Positions 55,194 to 63,824 are shown, counted from the first letter of the stretch. The stretch: DNA of 64,000 bases from Paraburkholderia elongata (GCF_013177735.1 NZ_WOEZ01000043.1:175311-239310), one strand, 5' to 3'. Numbers and translations are program-made. Notes: generated from the letters alone by a model not told the origin.

Positions 55194-55217
55194 GAATATT
55201 AGAAATTTCTAATATTC
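55194..55217. repeat. Perfect 24-bp AT-rich palindrome
   Basis: GAATATTAGAAA followed directly by its reverse complement TTTCTAATATTC. It overlaps the integrase stop codon and lies 70 bases from the tRNA-Pro 3' end. It may be a recombinase binding site, an operator or a terminator. Confidence 0.8.
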
Positions 55218-56334
55218 AGGCCGCGTCACCCTGCGGAAGGTGCAGCACAACGGTCGACACCGGCACCTCCCGCGACTTGATATACCCCTGAGTCGTCGAG
55301 CGGTCGGTGTGCGCGCCGGCCACCTGCAGCGCGTCCAGATCATAGCCCGCCCGTCTGGCATCCGTCATTGCCTTTGCCCGGATATCCTTGATCGTATAGG
55401 GCTTGTCTGCGAGGCCAGCCCGCGCCATTGCCCCTTCCCACGCGTCACGGCATGCCTGATCCGTTTTGGGATTGCCACGCCTGTCCCGGATCACATACTT
55501 CTGGCCAAACGCCGGTGCGAGAAGCTTTGCATGACTAAGCACGGCATTGATGTCTGGCGTCAATGGCCAGTCGACCGCCTCGCCGCTTGAGTCTTCCGTC
55601 TTCGACGGGAGAAAGTGGATCACACCGGCCTCATTGTCGATCTGGTCCCAGGTCAGCGTGCGGATGTCCGTGGAACGCTGGCAGGTCAGGTAGCACAGGT
55701 CGATCATGCATTGCATCATCGGGCCGGTGGGCACGGTGCCGGTTACCTTGCGCGCCTGGGACGTACCTTCGTGCAGAGTGAAGGAATATTTAAGGAGCCA
55801 CTCGCGGATGGCCAGGAAGTGGTCGTCACGAATATAGACGTTGCGCTTCTTCGGTTTTTTGACCTTGACCTCACGCGTTGGGTTGACGGTGGCATGTTTT
55901 TTTCGCACCGCCCAACTGAAGAACGTCGAGAGCCACGCCTTCATTGCCCGTTGGGTCGGCAATTTGTCCGGCCAGTTGTTGAGCAGGAAATCCTCAACGG
56001 CTGCAGCGTCGATACGTTCAACGTTCCAGTCACGGAAATAACTGCGGACACCTTCGCCCCGGCGTTTCCACTCGTCACGGTACGATGCGGCGTAGGTGGA
56101 CGCCTTCTGGTCCATGTACGTGGAAATGATTGCCGGAAGATTGCCGCGCCCCTCAAACACCGGCTGGAACCGGCGCTTTTCTTCAGCCAGGCGTTCGAGC
56201 ATTTTCAGGTCACCCTCAAGGACCTTCGACAGACGAATCCATCGATTGTCTGGTCGGACCCAATAATACGACGCGCCTTTCTCATAGACCCGGCCCGGCA
56301 ATCCATCGGGCCGGGTCCTCCGCCTCGCGTTCAT
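55216..56334 (-). CDS. int: Tyrosine-type site-specific integrase
   Basis: Recombinase of 372 residues likely responsible for insertion at tRNA-Pro. A basic N-terminus and a core-binding domain (about 65-155) precede the catalytic domain: Arg220 in LTCQRSTDIRTLTW, Lys245 in PSKTEDSSGE, Arg319 in TIKDIRAKAM, His342 in GAHTDRSTTQ and Tyr351 in GYIKS. The His expected before Arg319 is Lys316, a substitution I recall in some phage integrases. It is the last gene of a five-gene minus-strand operon, three bases after the DUF4224 gene, and it points toward the tRNA. Confidence 0.92.
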   Translation of the reverse strand: MNARRRTRPDGLPGRVYEKGASYYWVRPDNRWIRLSKVLEGDLKMLERLAEEKRRFQPVFEGRGNLPAIISTYMDQKASTYAASYRDEWKRRGEGVRSYFRDWNVERIDAAAVEDFLLNNWPDKLPTQRAMKAWLSTFFSWAVRKKHATVNPTREVKVKKPKKRNVYIRDDHFLAIREWLLKYSFTLHEGTSQARKVTGTVPTGPMMQCMIDLCYLTCQRSTDIRTLTWDQIDNEAGVIHFLPSKTEDSSGEAVDWPLTPDINAVLSHAKLLAPAFGQKYVIRDRRGNPKTDQACRDAWEGAMARAGLADKPYTIKDIRAKAMTDARRAGYDLDALQVAGAHTDRSTTQGYIKSREVPVSTVVLHLPQGDAA

Positions 56335-56337
56335 GAT

Positions 56338-56577
56338 TCACCCCTTGCGCAAAAGGTAAACAGGCGGAGCCGGGTCGCCCGGCAGTGACACGGTCCTGAG
56401 CCCGGCCCGACGCTCCTGCAGGGCCTGGAACGTTTCCCAGGTAACCACGACAGCGTTCTTGCCGGAACGCGGCGGGTCGAAATTGAATTGGCGCCGGAAC
56501 CATTCGGCCTGCTTTGAATATCGCTGTTTGCCGGTCACGCGTTTCAGCTCCTCATTCGTCATCAGTCGGTCGGCCAT
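56338..56577 (-). CDS. DUF4224 protein, probable integrase accessory
   Basis: A 79-residue basic protein with the DUF4224 pattern MTNEELKRVTGKQRYSKQAE and a Trp-rich middle WFRRQFNFDP. Members usually sit directly before phage integrases, where an excisionase-like or directionality role is suspected but unproven. Its start overlaps the preceding gene by 16 bases, and the integrase starts three bases after its stop. Confidence 0.85.
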   Translation of the reverse strand: MADRLMTNEELKRVTGKQRYSKQAEWFRRQFNFDPPRSGKNAVVVTWETFQALQERRAGLRTVSLPGDPAPPVYLLRKG

Positions 56578-57524
56578 GTTGTTGCCTCCAGCGAATCTTT
56601 TTGTGTGAGGACGGGCATCGGCTCGTTTTCCTGGTCTCGTGGTCCTTGAGCCAAGTACGTACCCACGTCGGCTGTATCGTCAGAACATTTGGTCTTCGTC
56701 TTGAGCGAGGCGAGTATTTCGGCGCGTTGATGTTGCAGAAGAATGGAGCCCGGAGGACGAATCAGTGCGAGGCAAGTTGATCTCCGCAGCGAGAGCAAAT
56801 CGTTGATTTCGAGTTGATACACCGGTGCCACAAGATCAGTGCGACCGGACTTACGCAGCATCATCACCGCACGGGATGCAGCATGCGAGAGTTCAACCCG
56901 CAGACGTTCTACATAGTCGGATTCCACAGCGCCCGGAAACTCGACAGTGGTCACCGCAGTCCTTCCCATGAGGTCTTCGAGAAGTTCCGACAGTGGGGCC
57001 GATGCGAAGTGACGGACGACGTCCGCCGCTTCCATCTTCAGTTGAGCTTTGCGCAAATCGAAGGTATTCCACGGGCAACCGGTGCTAACGATCCCGAGTT
57101 TCGACGCAGATTTCCACACCAACCTGAACATCCGGATGGCAGAGTCAGGTCGGCCTGGACGAACCGTGTTTCCGTACCAACGCAGAAACACATCCTCGCC
57201 CGTGATCTCCTCAAGCTTGGGGTCCCCGTGTTCGGTGAAAAAACCTCGGAGTGTATCCATTTCGCTGCGCCGGCGAGCGGTGGCCTGTCTGCTTGCCAGG
57301 GGCAATGTGCACTGTTCAATGCCGTGCAGAAGTTCGAGGGCAGTCGCCGGACGAGCGAGCGCGACGCGCGATTGCTGCTCGTGAACCCATTGCGCACAGG
57401 CAAGCTCAAAGTTCTGGCCCAAAACAAGTTTTGAGCCGTCCTCGCGCAGCAGATAATAGGTGACTGCCCCGTTTCGATCGCGGCGCGCGCGCATCCCTTT
57501 CGGACGATCAGTTCTCTGTGGCAT
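56562..57524 (-). CDS. Recombinase-like protein without a catalytic domain
   Basis: A 320-residue protein not recognised as a complete family member. The first half resembles integrase arm- and core-binding regions: GMRARRDRNGAVTYYLLRED near 10, a helical segment with RRRSEMDTLRGFF near 82, and RMFRLVWKSASKLGIVSTGC near 130. The second half contains none of the tyrosine recombinase active-site motifs (no Arg-I, HxxR, GH or Tyr). ATG at 57524 chosen with GGAGA upstream. It overlaps the recombinase gene upstream by 17 bases and the DUF4224 gene downstream by 16. A helper subunit is a possible role, by inference. Confidence 0.7.
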   Translation of the reverse strand: MPQRTDRPKGMRARRDRNGAVTYYLLREDGSKLVLGQNFELACAQWVHEQQSRVALARPATALELLHGIEQCTLPLASRQATARRRSEMDTLRGFFTEHGDPKLEEITGEDVFLRWYGNTVRPGRPDSAIRMFRLVWKSASKLGIVSTGCPWNTFDLRKAQLKMEAADVVRHFASAPLSELLEDLMGRTAVTTVEFPGAVESDYVERLRVELSHAASRAVMMLRKSGRTDLVAPVYQLEINDLLSLRRSTCLALIRPPGSILLQHQRAEILASLKTKTKCSDDTADVGTYLAQGPRDQENEPMPVLTQKDSLEATTWPTD

Positions 57525-58437
57525 CTGACTTTCTCCGAGTTGTATAGACAAGTGATATATCAGGGCGGAGGTGGCCCATTTCTTGGGACAAAATCTCCAG
57601 GCAGTCCAATGGATCCAGGCCCATGCTCAGGAGCGTCTCGAGACGAGCTTGTGCGTAGCGGTGCCGCAGGCCGTGGAACCCGTAAGAAAAACCCAGTGCC
57701 CGATTGCTGGCTGATGAAAAGGATTCCGAAGTAGCTTGTCCACCACCAACCTGGAAACGTACTTCCCGGTGCACCAGGCGATCGATGACGAGGGTGGGCG
57801 TGTCAAGCCGCAGAGACTGTAGTTGCACATGCAACTCAATAGGAATCAGAATGCTGCGCGCCAGCCCACCTTTGCCAGTGACCCGGTAGATGACGCCCTC
57901 AGGCATCCCGGTGAACAGGTCAGTGCGCCACGGACGGTTCGGCTCTCGCGCAAGTTCGTGGGCCTCCCGCAGTTCGTACAGCTCTGCGGCCCGGACACCT
58001 GCGTGAAACGCAATCCGCGTTGCGAGCGCATTGTGCGGTGCCTGACGACGTGCGATCCGCTCCATCTCATCAAGCGTATACGCCCGTCCCTCGGTGATAG
58101 TCGGAACCTCGGCGTCGAAGTGAGTCAGGGCCACGCTGTACACCAGACTCAACGCCTGGCGATGCTGATCCAGGGTTTTCTGGCGCCAACGCGAGCTCTC
58201 ATGAAGCAGATAAGCTTCTATCTCTGCGCGCGTGACTGGCCAGTCAATACTGGCACCTTGTGCAATCCGCCACCGCAGGAAATCCCGCAGGCACTGCTCG
58301 AAGTTGCGTGCAGTGCCAACGGACGTGATCACGTTATGAACCAGGCTGCCAAGCGCAGTCTTCGATTGCCCCAGGGCCAGGACAGCCGAGATACGTGAGC
58401 GTGCGAACTGTTCGACGGAGATCGGTCTTCTGGTCAT
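57508..58437 (-). CDS. Tyrosine recombinase with full active site
   Basis: A 309-residue site-specific recombinase. N-terminal core-binding domain about 25-110 (SVGTARNFEQCLRDFLRWRI). The catalytic set is complete: Arg149 (HAGVRAAELYELR), Lys189 (VTGKGGLARS), His255 and Arg258 (GFHGLRHRY), His289 (EMGHLRPD) and Tyr298 (SLVYTTRR). Its ATG overlaps the stop of the winged-helix gene as ATGA. It is different from the integrase at 55216, so the element has two recombinases in one operon. Confidence 0.9.
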   Translation of the reverse strand: MTRRPISVEQFARSRISAVLALGQSKTALGSLVHNVITSVGTARNFEQCLRDFLRWRIAQGASIDWPVTRAEIEAYLLHESSRWRQKTLDQHRQALSLVYSVALTHFDAEVPTITEGRAYTLDEMERIARRQAPHNALATRIAFHAGVRAAELYELREAHELAREPNRPWRTDLFTGMPEGVIYRVTGKGGLARSILIPIELHVQLQSLRLDTPTLVIDRLVHREVRFQVGGGQATSESFSSASNRALGFSYGFHGLRHRYAQARLETLLSMGLDPLDCLEILSQEMGHLRPDISLVYTTRRKSDATEN

Positions 58438-58658
58438 TTCGCTTTCTCCCACGCGAAATGCAGTCCAAGCGTCTTGAGAAAGCGCTGGACTGTCGATTTG
58501 TGAACCTTGATCTGAAACCGCGCTTCGATGTTGTCGGCGAGTTTCTGAAGCGAATAGGCGCGCCTGTCCGACGCCTTCAGGCGGGCCGTTGTGAACCGGC
58601 GGATCTGATCAACAATCGGTGCCCGGTTCAGCCTGGAGTGTTTGTTGCGTGTGCGCAT
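58434..58658 (-). CDS. Small winged-helix protein, first gene of recombinase operon
   Basis: A 74-residue basic protein. The pattern YSLQKLADNIEARFQIKVHK then STVQRFLKTLGLHF resembles the winged helix-turn-helix used by IS630-type transposases and related regulators. ATG at 58658 chosen with GGAGG seven bases upstream. It could be an operon regulator or a DNA-binding cofactor of the recombinase with which its stop overlaps. Confidence 0.75.
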   Translation of the reverse strand: MRTRNKHSRLNRAPIVDQIRRFTTARLKASDRRAYSLQKLADNIEARFQIKVHKSTVQRFLKTLGLHFAWEKAK

Positions 58659-59353
58659 GCATCGACCTCCGTAAAGGAAGTGTCGCATCCACGAGGGGGG
58701 ATGCAACCCGCGCGGCTAGCGCCGCCGCCGCCACGAGTGGACGACGGGTCAGGAACTTTTGCGGGTTGATGCGTAGCCCTGACCAGGGGCAGCGACTGCG
58801 GCGCGAGAGCCATTTCTAGTGACGAGCAGGACGCTCTGGCACATGCTTGATGAGTTGCGGTCTCTTGAGGGGGCGGCGGATCACATCGGAAGTGCGATCC
58901 CAATTGCTCTGCGCTCCAGGCCCGAACGACGCTAAGCGACGCCCATCGAACATGTCTCTGCATGGGACGTCGAGGCACGCCAGCAATTAGCCGGGGTGAT
59001 TTTCTGGTCGGGAGGAAACGCCAACCCACCTCTCAGGCGAGAAGCAGGTATCGTCTTCGAAAAAAGACGGATTTTGCTTGAATGAGCTGCCCGTCCTCGG
59101 CGGATGAGCAGTCTTTGATACGTTAATTCTGAAGCGTCCCGGAGGACTCATGCTGGACTAGCAGCTGGTGACAAGTATATAAGCAAAAAAAGATTTTGTG
59201 GAATACCTGCTTCGCTGTTGTCTGGATGCAACATGTCGTACTGCGAAGGATCTCGCGGTAGTTCATGGAAGCTTCGAGGAGAGCACAACCGGTTCCATGG
59301 CAACTCCGGTGTACCTGTCTTGGCGAGGCAGTTTCTCTTGGTGGCCGTTCACA
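58659..59353. other. Non-coding region upstream of the recombinase operon
   Basis: About 700 bases with no convincing gene. The operon promoter should lie in the left part. AT-rich sequence is found near 59160-59200. Frames here have poor codon bias and no recognisable homology. Confidence 0.45.
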
Positions 59354-59890
59354 CTATCTGAATCCTTTGACAACGCGCGCGAAATTGATGAAAGCGAGGA
59401 GCATGAGGTCCAGCGTGTCGAATCGGGAGAAGACACGATGGAAGCTTGTGGGGCAACGAACCCGGCGTTCGACGTCGAGTCTGCGCTTGTGCATTTCGCG
59501 GTCGAATTCCCATGGTTCAGAAAGGTTGGTTGTTGGGTGGAACAACAGGGATGAAGCCGGGGGCGAGGCGCGAGTTGTCGCGTCTTGTCGCCTTCATATA
59601 CCTTCTCCAAGAGCGGGGGCAGCCACCGATCGGACCGCACAAGGCTTTGCAACAGGGCTCGCCTTCGTGGTCCATTACCCGCCTGACCCGGAGAGAGTGC
59701 GAACACTATTGTTGTTCGAGCATCCGCGGCAACCATATGAATCCTGGTGGTCCATCCACGTCGTGATTTTCCGATTGCTTGAGGTCCGTTTTCTTCCCTC
59801 GCTGTCATCCATCAAAACCGCCTTGCTCCTGATACGAACGATCTGGTCGCGCTGCAATTCCGTGAAGATGCGAATTTGTGAGAACAGGCG
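59354..59890 (-). pseudogene. IS5-family transposase remnant
   Basis: Read on the minus strand, IS5-type transposase segments appear in order but in different frames: FTELQRDQIVRIRS (about 59860), NGPQAIGKSRRGWTTRIHMV and AADARTTIVFALSPGQAGN (about 59690-59790), YEGDKTRQLA (about 59610), then PWEFDREMHKRRLDVERRV and FSRFDTLDLMLLAFINFA (59354-59520). The shifts and a missing block between the first and second segments show decay. No terminal inverted repeats could be assigned. Confidence 0.8.
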
Positions 59891-60211
59891 CTAGGACGGT
59901 GCTTTCTCAGAGGTCCGCGATGAGCCCGGCATGTAGTCGGCCAGAGCGTTGGTGAAGAAGTCGTGTCCCAGTTCTCCGTTGATGGGTTTGCTTTCGGAGG
60001 ACGGCACTATGCTCATATTGGTGGCGTCTGACCGGGAGGTTGTGCTGCCCAGGAGGTTAGTCAACCCGATACTCTCGAGCATGGCCCCGAGCTCGGCGAG
60101 ATGTTTGATGAGATCTGCGCGCCGCCGTGGGGACGGCTCACGGTCAAGTCGTTCGGTCAGGTTGGGCTGGCCGGCCGAATTTGTCGTGACCTGAATTTTG
60201 TGAGATTTCAT
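59891..60211 (-). CDS. Small protein coupled to the ParM-like gene
   Basis: A 106-residue protein of unknown family. A basic N-terminus (MKSHKIQVTTNSAGQPNLTE) is followed by a charged helix (RRRADLIKHLAELGAMLESI) and a polar, probably disordered tail. Its ATG overlaps the ParM stop as ATGA. By position it could be the ParR-type adaptor of an actin-based segregation system, but I see no ribbon-helix-helix signature, so this is inference. Confidence 0.6.
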   Translation of the reverse strand: MKSHKIQVTTNSAGQPNLTERLDREPSPRRRADLIKHLAELGAMLESIGLTNLLGSTTSRSDATNMSIVPSSESKPINGELGHDFFTNALADYMPGSSRTSEKAPS

Positions 60212-61230
60212 GAGCGCGCCTTGCATGCCGATTGCCCCGCCAGTAGAAAGCCGATGGCGTTTGTAAACCGGGGTTGATCCAGAAGCCTGACCTTACATCC
60301 AAGTACGTCGCGCAGAGTGGAGAGGTAGTAGTGCCCCGCGCCTCCCGCCGCGAATACGGTGAGATCCTCGGTCGTCCGGAGCGTGGTAAGAACCGACCGG
60401 CAAACGGGGATCGTGACGTGAAGGGCGTCCTGCAAATACGGCTTGAGGTCGATCTGCTCGCCGTTGTGATAAAGGGGGGTGCCTTGAGCTATCGCACGGT
60501 CGATCCGGTCAATATTGGTGAATCGCCCTTTATAGTTAGCTTGCAGTCGCGATGCAATTTCGCGAAGGACAAGCGCTGCGCCTCCAGGCAAACCGCCGCA
60601 GCGCTGATGGTCGATTTTAAAGCTGGCCGAAGATACGAACGTGTCCGTCGTACCCCAGCCCGAGTCAATGACCGCGCACGAGGTCCCGTTCACAAATGCA
60701 TCCGGAGCTGTTGCGCGCAAATATGCGTACGAGCCGAGCGGCTGGGGGAGAACCGCGACATCTTTGATCGTGAATGTGCCATGTCCAAAGCTGTGAACAC
60801 CGCGAAATTTCTTGATCAGCAGCGGCGCGTACGCGTGGAACGTGTGAAATGGGAGGCCCAGCGTCAGCAGGTCGATATTCCTGAAGCCACACTTGACGAG
60901 TGCGGTCAGGACCAGGGTGCGGTACTCTTTGGTCGTTGCGAAGTTGTCGTTTTCGCTGCGGGTCGTGCTGGTCGAGACAACTTCACCATCCAACGTATCG
61001 ACCATAAAGGTCTCGCCTCCCTCAAGGACGATTCTGATATCAGCCTCGCGCACTCCGATTTTCTCCATGCCAGCCGTCAACGCGGTCTGCGGCGCGCGAA
61101 CGCTAATAGACGGAAAGCTCCCGGTTGTGACCTCTCCATCGCTCAGGAATGCGTACTTGGTCGAGGAGTAGCCGATATCGACCCCGACAGCTACCGGTTT
61201 TTGAATCCCAAAGGTGGGTTCGTTAAACAT
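60208..61230 (-). CDS. parM: ParM/StbA-like actin ATPase
   Basis: Filament-forming actin-like protein of the kind that segregates plasmids. Phosphate-1 motif VAVGVDIGYSSTKYAF (13-28), phosphate-2 IDSGWGTTDT (188-197) and adenosine motif VFAAGGAGHYY (291-301) are all present, and TLGLPFHTFH near 123 is typical of ParM. Length 340. It lies on the element next to tRNA-Pro, so the element is or was plasmid-like at some stage. A truncated second copy of its 5' end lies directly upstream. Confidence 0.85.
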   Translation of the reverse strand: MFNEPTFGIQKPVAVGVDIGYSSTKYAFLSDGEVTTGSFPSISVRAPQTALTAGMEKIGVREADIRIVLEGGETFMVDTLDGEVVSTSTTRSENDNFATTKEYRTLVLTALVKCGFRNIDLLTLGLPFHTFHAYAPLLIKKFRGVHSFGHGTFTIKDVAVLPQPLGSYAYLRATAPDAFVNGTSCAVIDSGWGTTDTFVSSASFKIDHQRCGGLPGGAALVLREIASRLQANYKGRFTNIDRIDRAIAQGTPLYHNGEQIDLKPYLQDALHVTIPVCRSVLTTLRTTEDLTVFAAGGAGHYYLSTLRDVLGCKVRLLDQPRFTNAIGFLLAGQSACKARS

Positions 61231-61498
61231 GAGTTGCGCTCCTGTCGTCGTTGAAAGTCAGGTTAGATACGGGGAGTTCCTGGTCAGCCGTCAACGCGGT
61301 TTGCGGCGCGCGAACGCTAATGGATGGAAAGCTCCCGGTTGAGACCTCTCCATCGCGCATGAATGCGTACTTGGGCAAGGCGTAGCCGACATCGACGGCG
61401 ACAGCTACCGGTTTTTGAATCCCAAAGGTGGGTTCGTTAAACATGAGTTGAGCTCCTGTCGTCGTTGAAAATCAGGTTAGTTGCAGGGAGTTCCTGGG
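61071..61498. repeat. Tandem duplication of 214 bp at the parM 5' end
   Basis: Unit 61071-61284 is followed by unit 61285-61498 at an exact 214-base offset and without indels that I can find. The unit contains the first 53 codons of parM, its ribosome-binding region and about 55 bases upstream. The copies differ at scattered positions. Confidence 0.9.
61223..61444 (-). pseudogene. Truncated second copy of parM
   Basis: A 73-codon frame from the upstream repeat unit. The first 53 residues match ParM with eight changes, including the phosphate-1 loop (DIGYSSTK becomes DVGYALPK). It then continues into leader sequence and stops at 61223, overlapping the parM ATG (61228-61230). It cannot form an actin fold. 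Translation of this frame could be coupled to parM. Confidence 0.75.
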
Positions 61499-61958
61499 AA
61501 ACGTGCACTCCCTGCTGGTTTGTCTTGCATGTTGCAGCTCAACCGGCGAGTCGCAAGCGATGCTGCCGATTGAGCGTAATATTGGTAAAGCTCCATCGCC
61601 TGAGCGAACAGAATCAGTCGATGCACTGTGTGAAAGATGGCCGGCGTAGTGCCGTGCGTGTCCCCTCGAGGACGCGACTTGCCGCGGTCATGCAATTACG
61701 GAGGGCGTCGCGCGTGCGGCCAACGCGTAACGCCTTAAAGTCGATTGAATTGCGAAGGGGAATTTTGATTCGCTGTTTTTAGGCAGCGGAGCGACGAGCG
61801 CAATGCGCAGAGAGGATGCATCGCGTCGAAGTTTGCTGGTGCGCGGTTAGGCCAAAGGCCCGGCCCGGTTTGTCCGCCGGTCTCGTGGGTGAAAAGGTCA
61901 CGCCAGCGAGACGTTTACGTTACGTTGGAACTTGGATTTCGTGGAAAGTCGCCCGAAA

Positions 61959-61977
61959 CGTATGAATCATTCATACG
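61959..61977. repeat. Perfect 19-bp palindrome
   Basis: CGTATGAAT-C-ATTCATACG, about 515 bases upstream of the truncated parM copy. It has the size and symmetry of an operator for a dimeric regulator. Confidence 0.7.
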
Positions 61978-62438
61978 CGGACAGAATGCGCGTCGGTGGC
62001 CCGTACGCGCATTGCAATGAGTCGCACCCGGTGACGGAGTGCTATTGCATGGTCAACGCCTAGGTCGAACCACTTGACCTAAACAATTCAGCTTCATATG
62101 AGCACTCAGTCGCGCTCTTACATCAGGATGGCCGATCGGTTGATCAACCTCATGCCGGTGTGCGGCGGTATTTGCGTGAAAAGATTAACCGATGTGATCT
62201 GAGCGTGCAAGAGAAATTTTCTGCGTTAAGGAGTATGTTCGACTACGAAAAATGCCCGACATGAACAGGACGAATCGCGTTTGTGGTCGGCATGATTTCG
62301 GTGTGAAGAAGGGAAGACCCCTGTTGAGGTGGCAGTCACGCGCACGGCGTTGCATATAAGGATCGCGCTCGCGCAGGGCGGCATCTCGCTCGAGCTCTTT
62401 GGTATTGCGGTTCCGACGATTTACGTGCGGTCGTGTAT

Positions 62439-63051
62439 CCCTGACACAGCCGTTTTCTCTGGTTGGAAATATATCTATATCAGCGATGTTGAATGACGTT
62501 TTGTATGTGCTGTTGGGACCCGCCTAACTACAGCCGCGCACCTTGGCGAGTGCATTGAACATAAGTGGCACATAGGTTGTACTTGTTTGTCTCGCCGAAG
62601 GGATCTTTTGCACTTTACTGATCCAGGTACCACCTTAGTGGCACTTTGCTCGATAGATCCCGGCATCACGTCGGCACCGGCGGGCGTGACACGACCGCTG
62701 GAGCATGGCTTGTCCGACAGACGACAGATGGCGGATGGCAGACGGAGGGAAGGGCTGGGGTGATGACCGCGTAGTTGGGCCATATGAGGCGTGTCAAATC
62801 AACGCGGTGTCGACCGGCTCGCTTCTTTAACTCCTGCCGCTTGGCCACTGGCATGAACTCCTGTGTTCCGCGATTCACTCGTCGGTGATAGTCAGGCAGG
62901 TGGCAAACAACCGCTGAAGGTGTCCATCTCGCTCGTTGCGTTTAGTGCAGTCGATTGCGCAGATCAAGGAGCGGAGGAAATCCTTGAAACCCTTGTCTGG
63001 CATAGACCAGGGCGAATCAAAACGGATTGGAACGGACCCTGACACAGCCGT
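62439..63051. repeat. 15-bp direct repeats 598 bp apart
   Basis: CCCTGACACAGCCGT occurs exactly at 62439-62453 and 63037-63051. They could be the ends of a lost mobile element or copies of a short insertion end. Confidence 0.6.
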
Positions 63052-63609
63052 ATTCATTGTGATTTTCGACACTCGTTCATTCTTCGCTTCCCGTTGCTGG
63101 TCGACCGCTGGTGGATAGCAAAATGGTCTGCGTTGACTCGGATGTGGGAGACGCTGCACTCGGTCATGGTGAGCCAGGAGTCCGGGCACGTGTACGCGAA
63201 TGTCATCGCTGCGTTAACACCCGCTATCACGGCATTCGCGTGGGGGGCGTGCCACGGCGGCACGAGTGCGGCGCAGGGCGCAGTTTTGTGCGTAGGTCCA
63301 ACTCAACCGGTCGATGCCCGCAGATTTTCATCCGACAGCGTCCTTCGCGAGGGATAGACTGCAGTTCGACCATACCCGACATTCAGATATCGGCTTCGGT
63401 CAGGCGACTGTAGATCACTTTCCTGACATTCGCACATCTGCAGCGGCGAACGTCAGTGTTACTGCAATCGAATGCGCACTCGCGAGCCACATCTGCCGTT
63501 CGAACTCCCGACTCCACAATGACAGCCTTCGGGTGCCAAAACGGGCATTCGATCAACCGTGTCGACCGCCGGCTCGACATCACCCAAACGCGCGAAAAGA
63601 CCAACTGAG

Positions 63610-63824
63610 ATGCGCCACTTCACGCCACACGACACGTACAGCACGGCAAGGAGCCACATGCGTAATACGCGCATCTCAAACGAGATTTGCGAATTGGCAT
63701 TGACCCAAAGCTGAGCGGGATGGAAGGGATCTATGACGTACGGGATAAGATCCCAGAGCGGCGAGAGGCGATGGAGATCTGCACGCGCTTCAACGTGGAC
63801 TGCTGCGATGGAAAGTCTCCATAG
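63610..63824 (+). pseudogene. Remnant of a P4-type integrase C-terminus
   Basis: The frame from 63610 reads MRHFTPHDTYSTARSHMRN and then ISNEICELALTQ, and stops at about 63714. One frame over, KLSGMEGIYDVRDKIPERRE continues to the stop at 63822-63824. Together they match the end of P4-type integrases: the FTPHDxRRT box, the H-L-x-GM segment and the catalytic Tyr in GIYDVRD. A single-base loss near 63704-63708 explains the shift. The N-terminal part is not found upstream. Confidence 0.7.

Larger units (their letters stand above)
61499..63609. other. Island region without convincing genes
   Basis: About 2.1 kb of lower-GC sequence. Frames exist on both strands (for example 62666-62878 and 62875-63189 on the minus strand) but lack homology that I recognise and have weak codon bias. 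Notable items are the palindrome at 61959-61977 and a 15-base direct repeat at 62439 and 63037. It may be decayed mobile DNA. Confidence 0.5.

Noticed and set aside
59265..59894. 209-codon plus-strand frame
   Set aside because: It lies antisense to the decayed IS5 transposase, with Arg/Ser-rich composition and no family features.
61477..61695. 72-codon minus-strand frame upstream of the parM duplication
   Set aside because: No homology recognised, poor ribosome-binding site, and it overlaps the end of the duplicated unit.
62666..63189. Two minus-strand frames in the gene-poor region
   Set aside because: Tails rich in Pro/Ser/Val, weak codon bias and no recognised domain; kept only as part of the region description.
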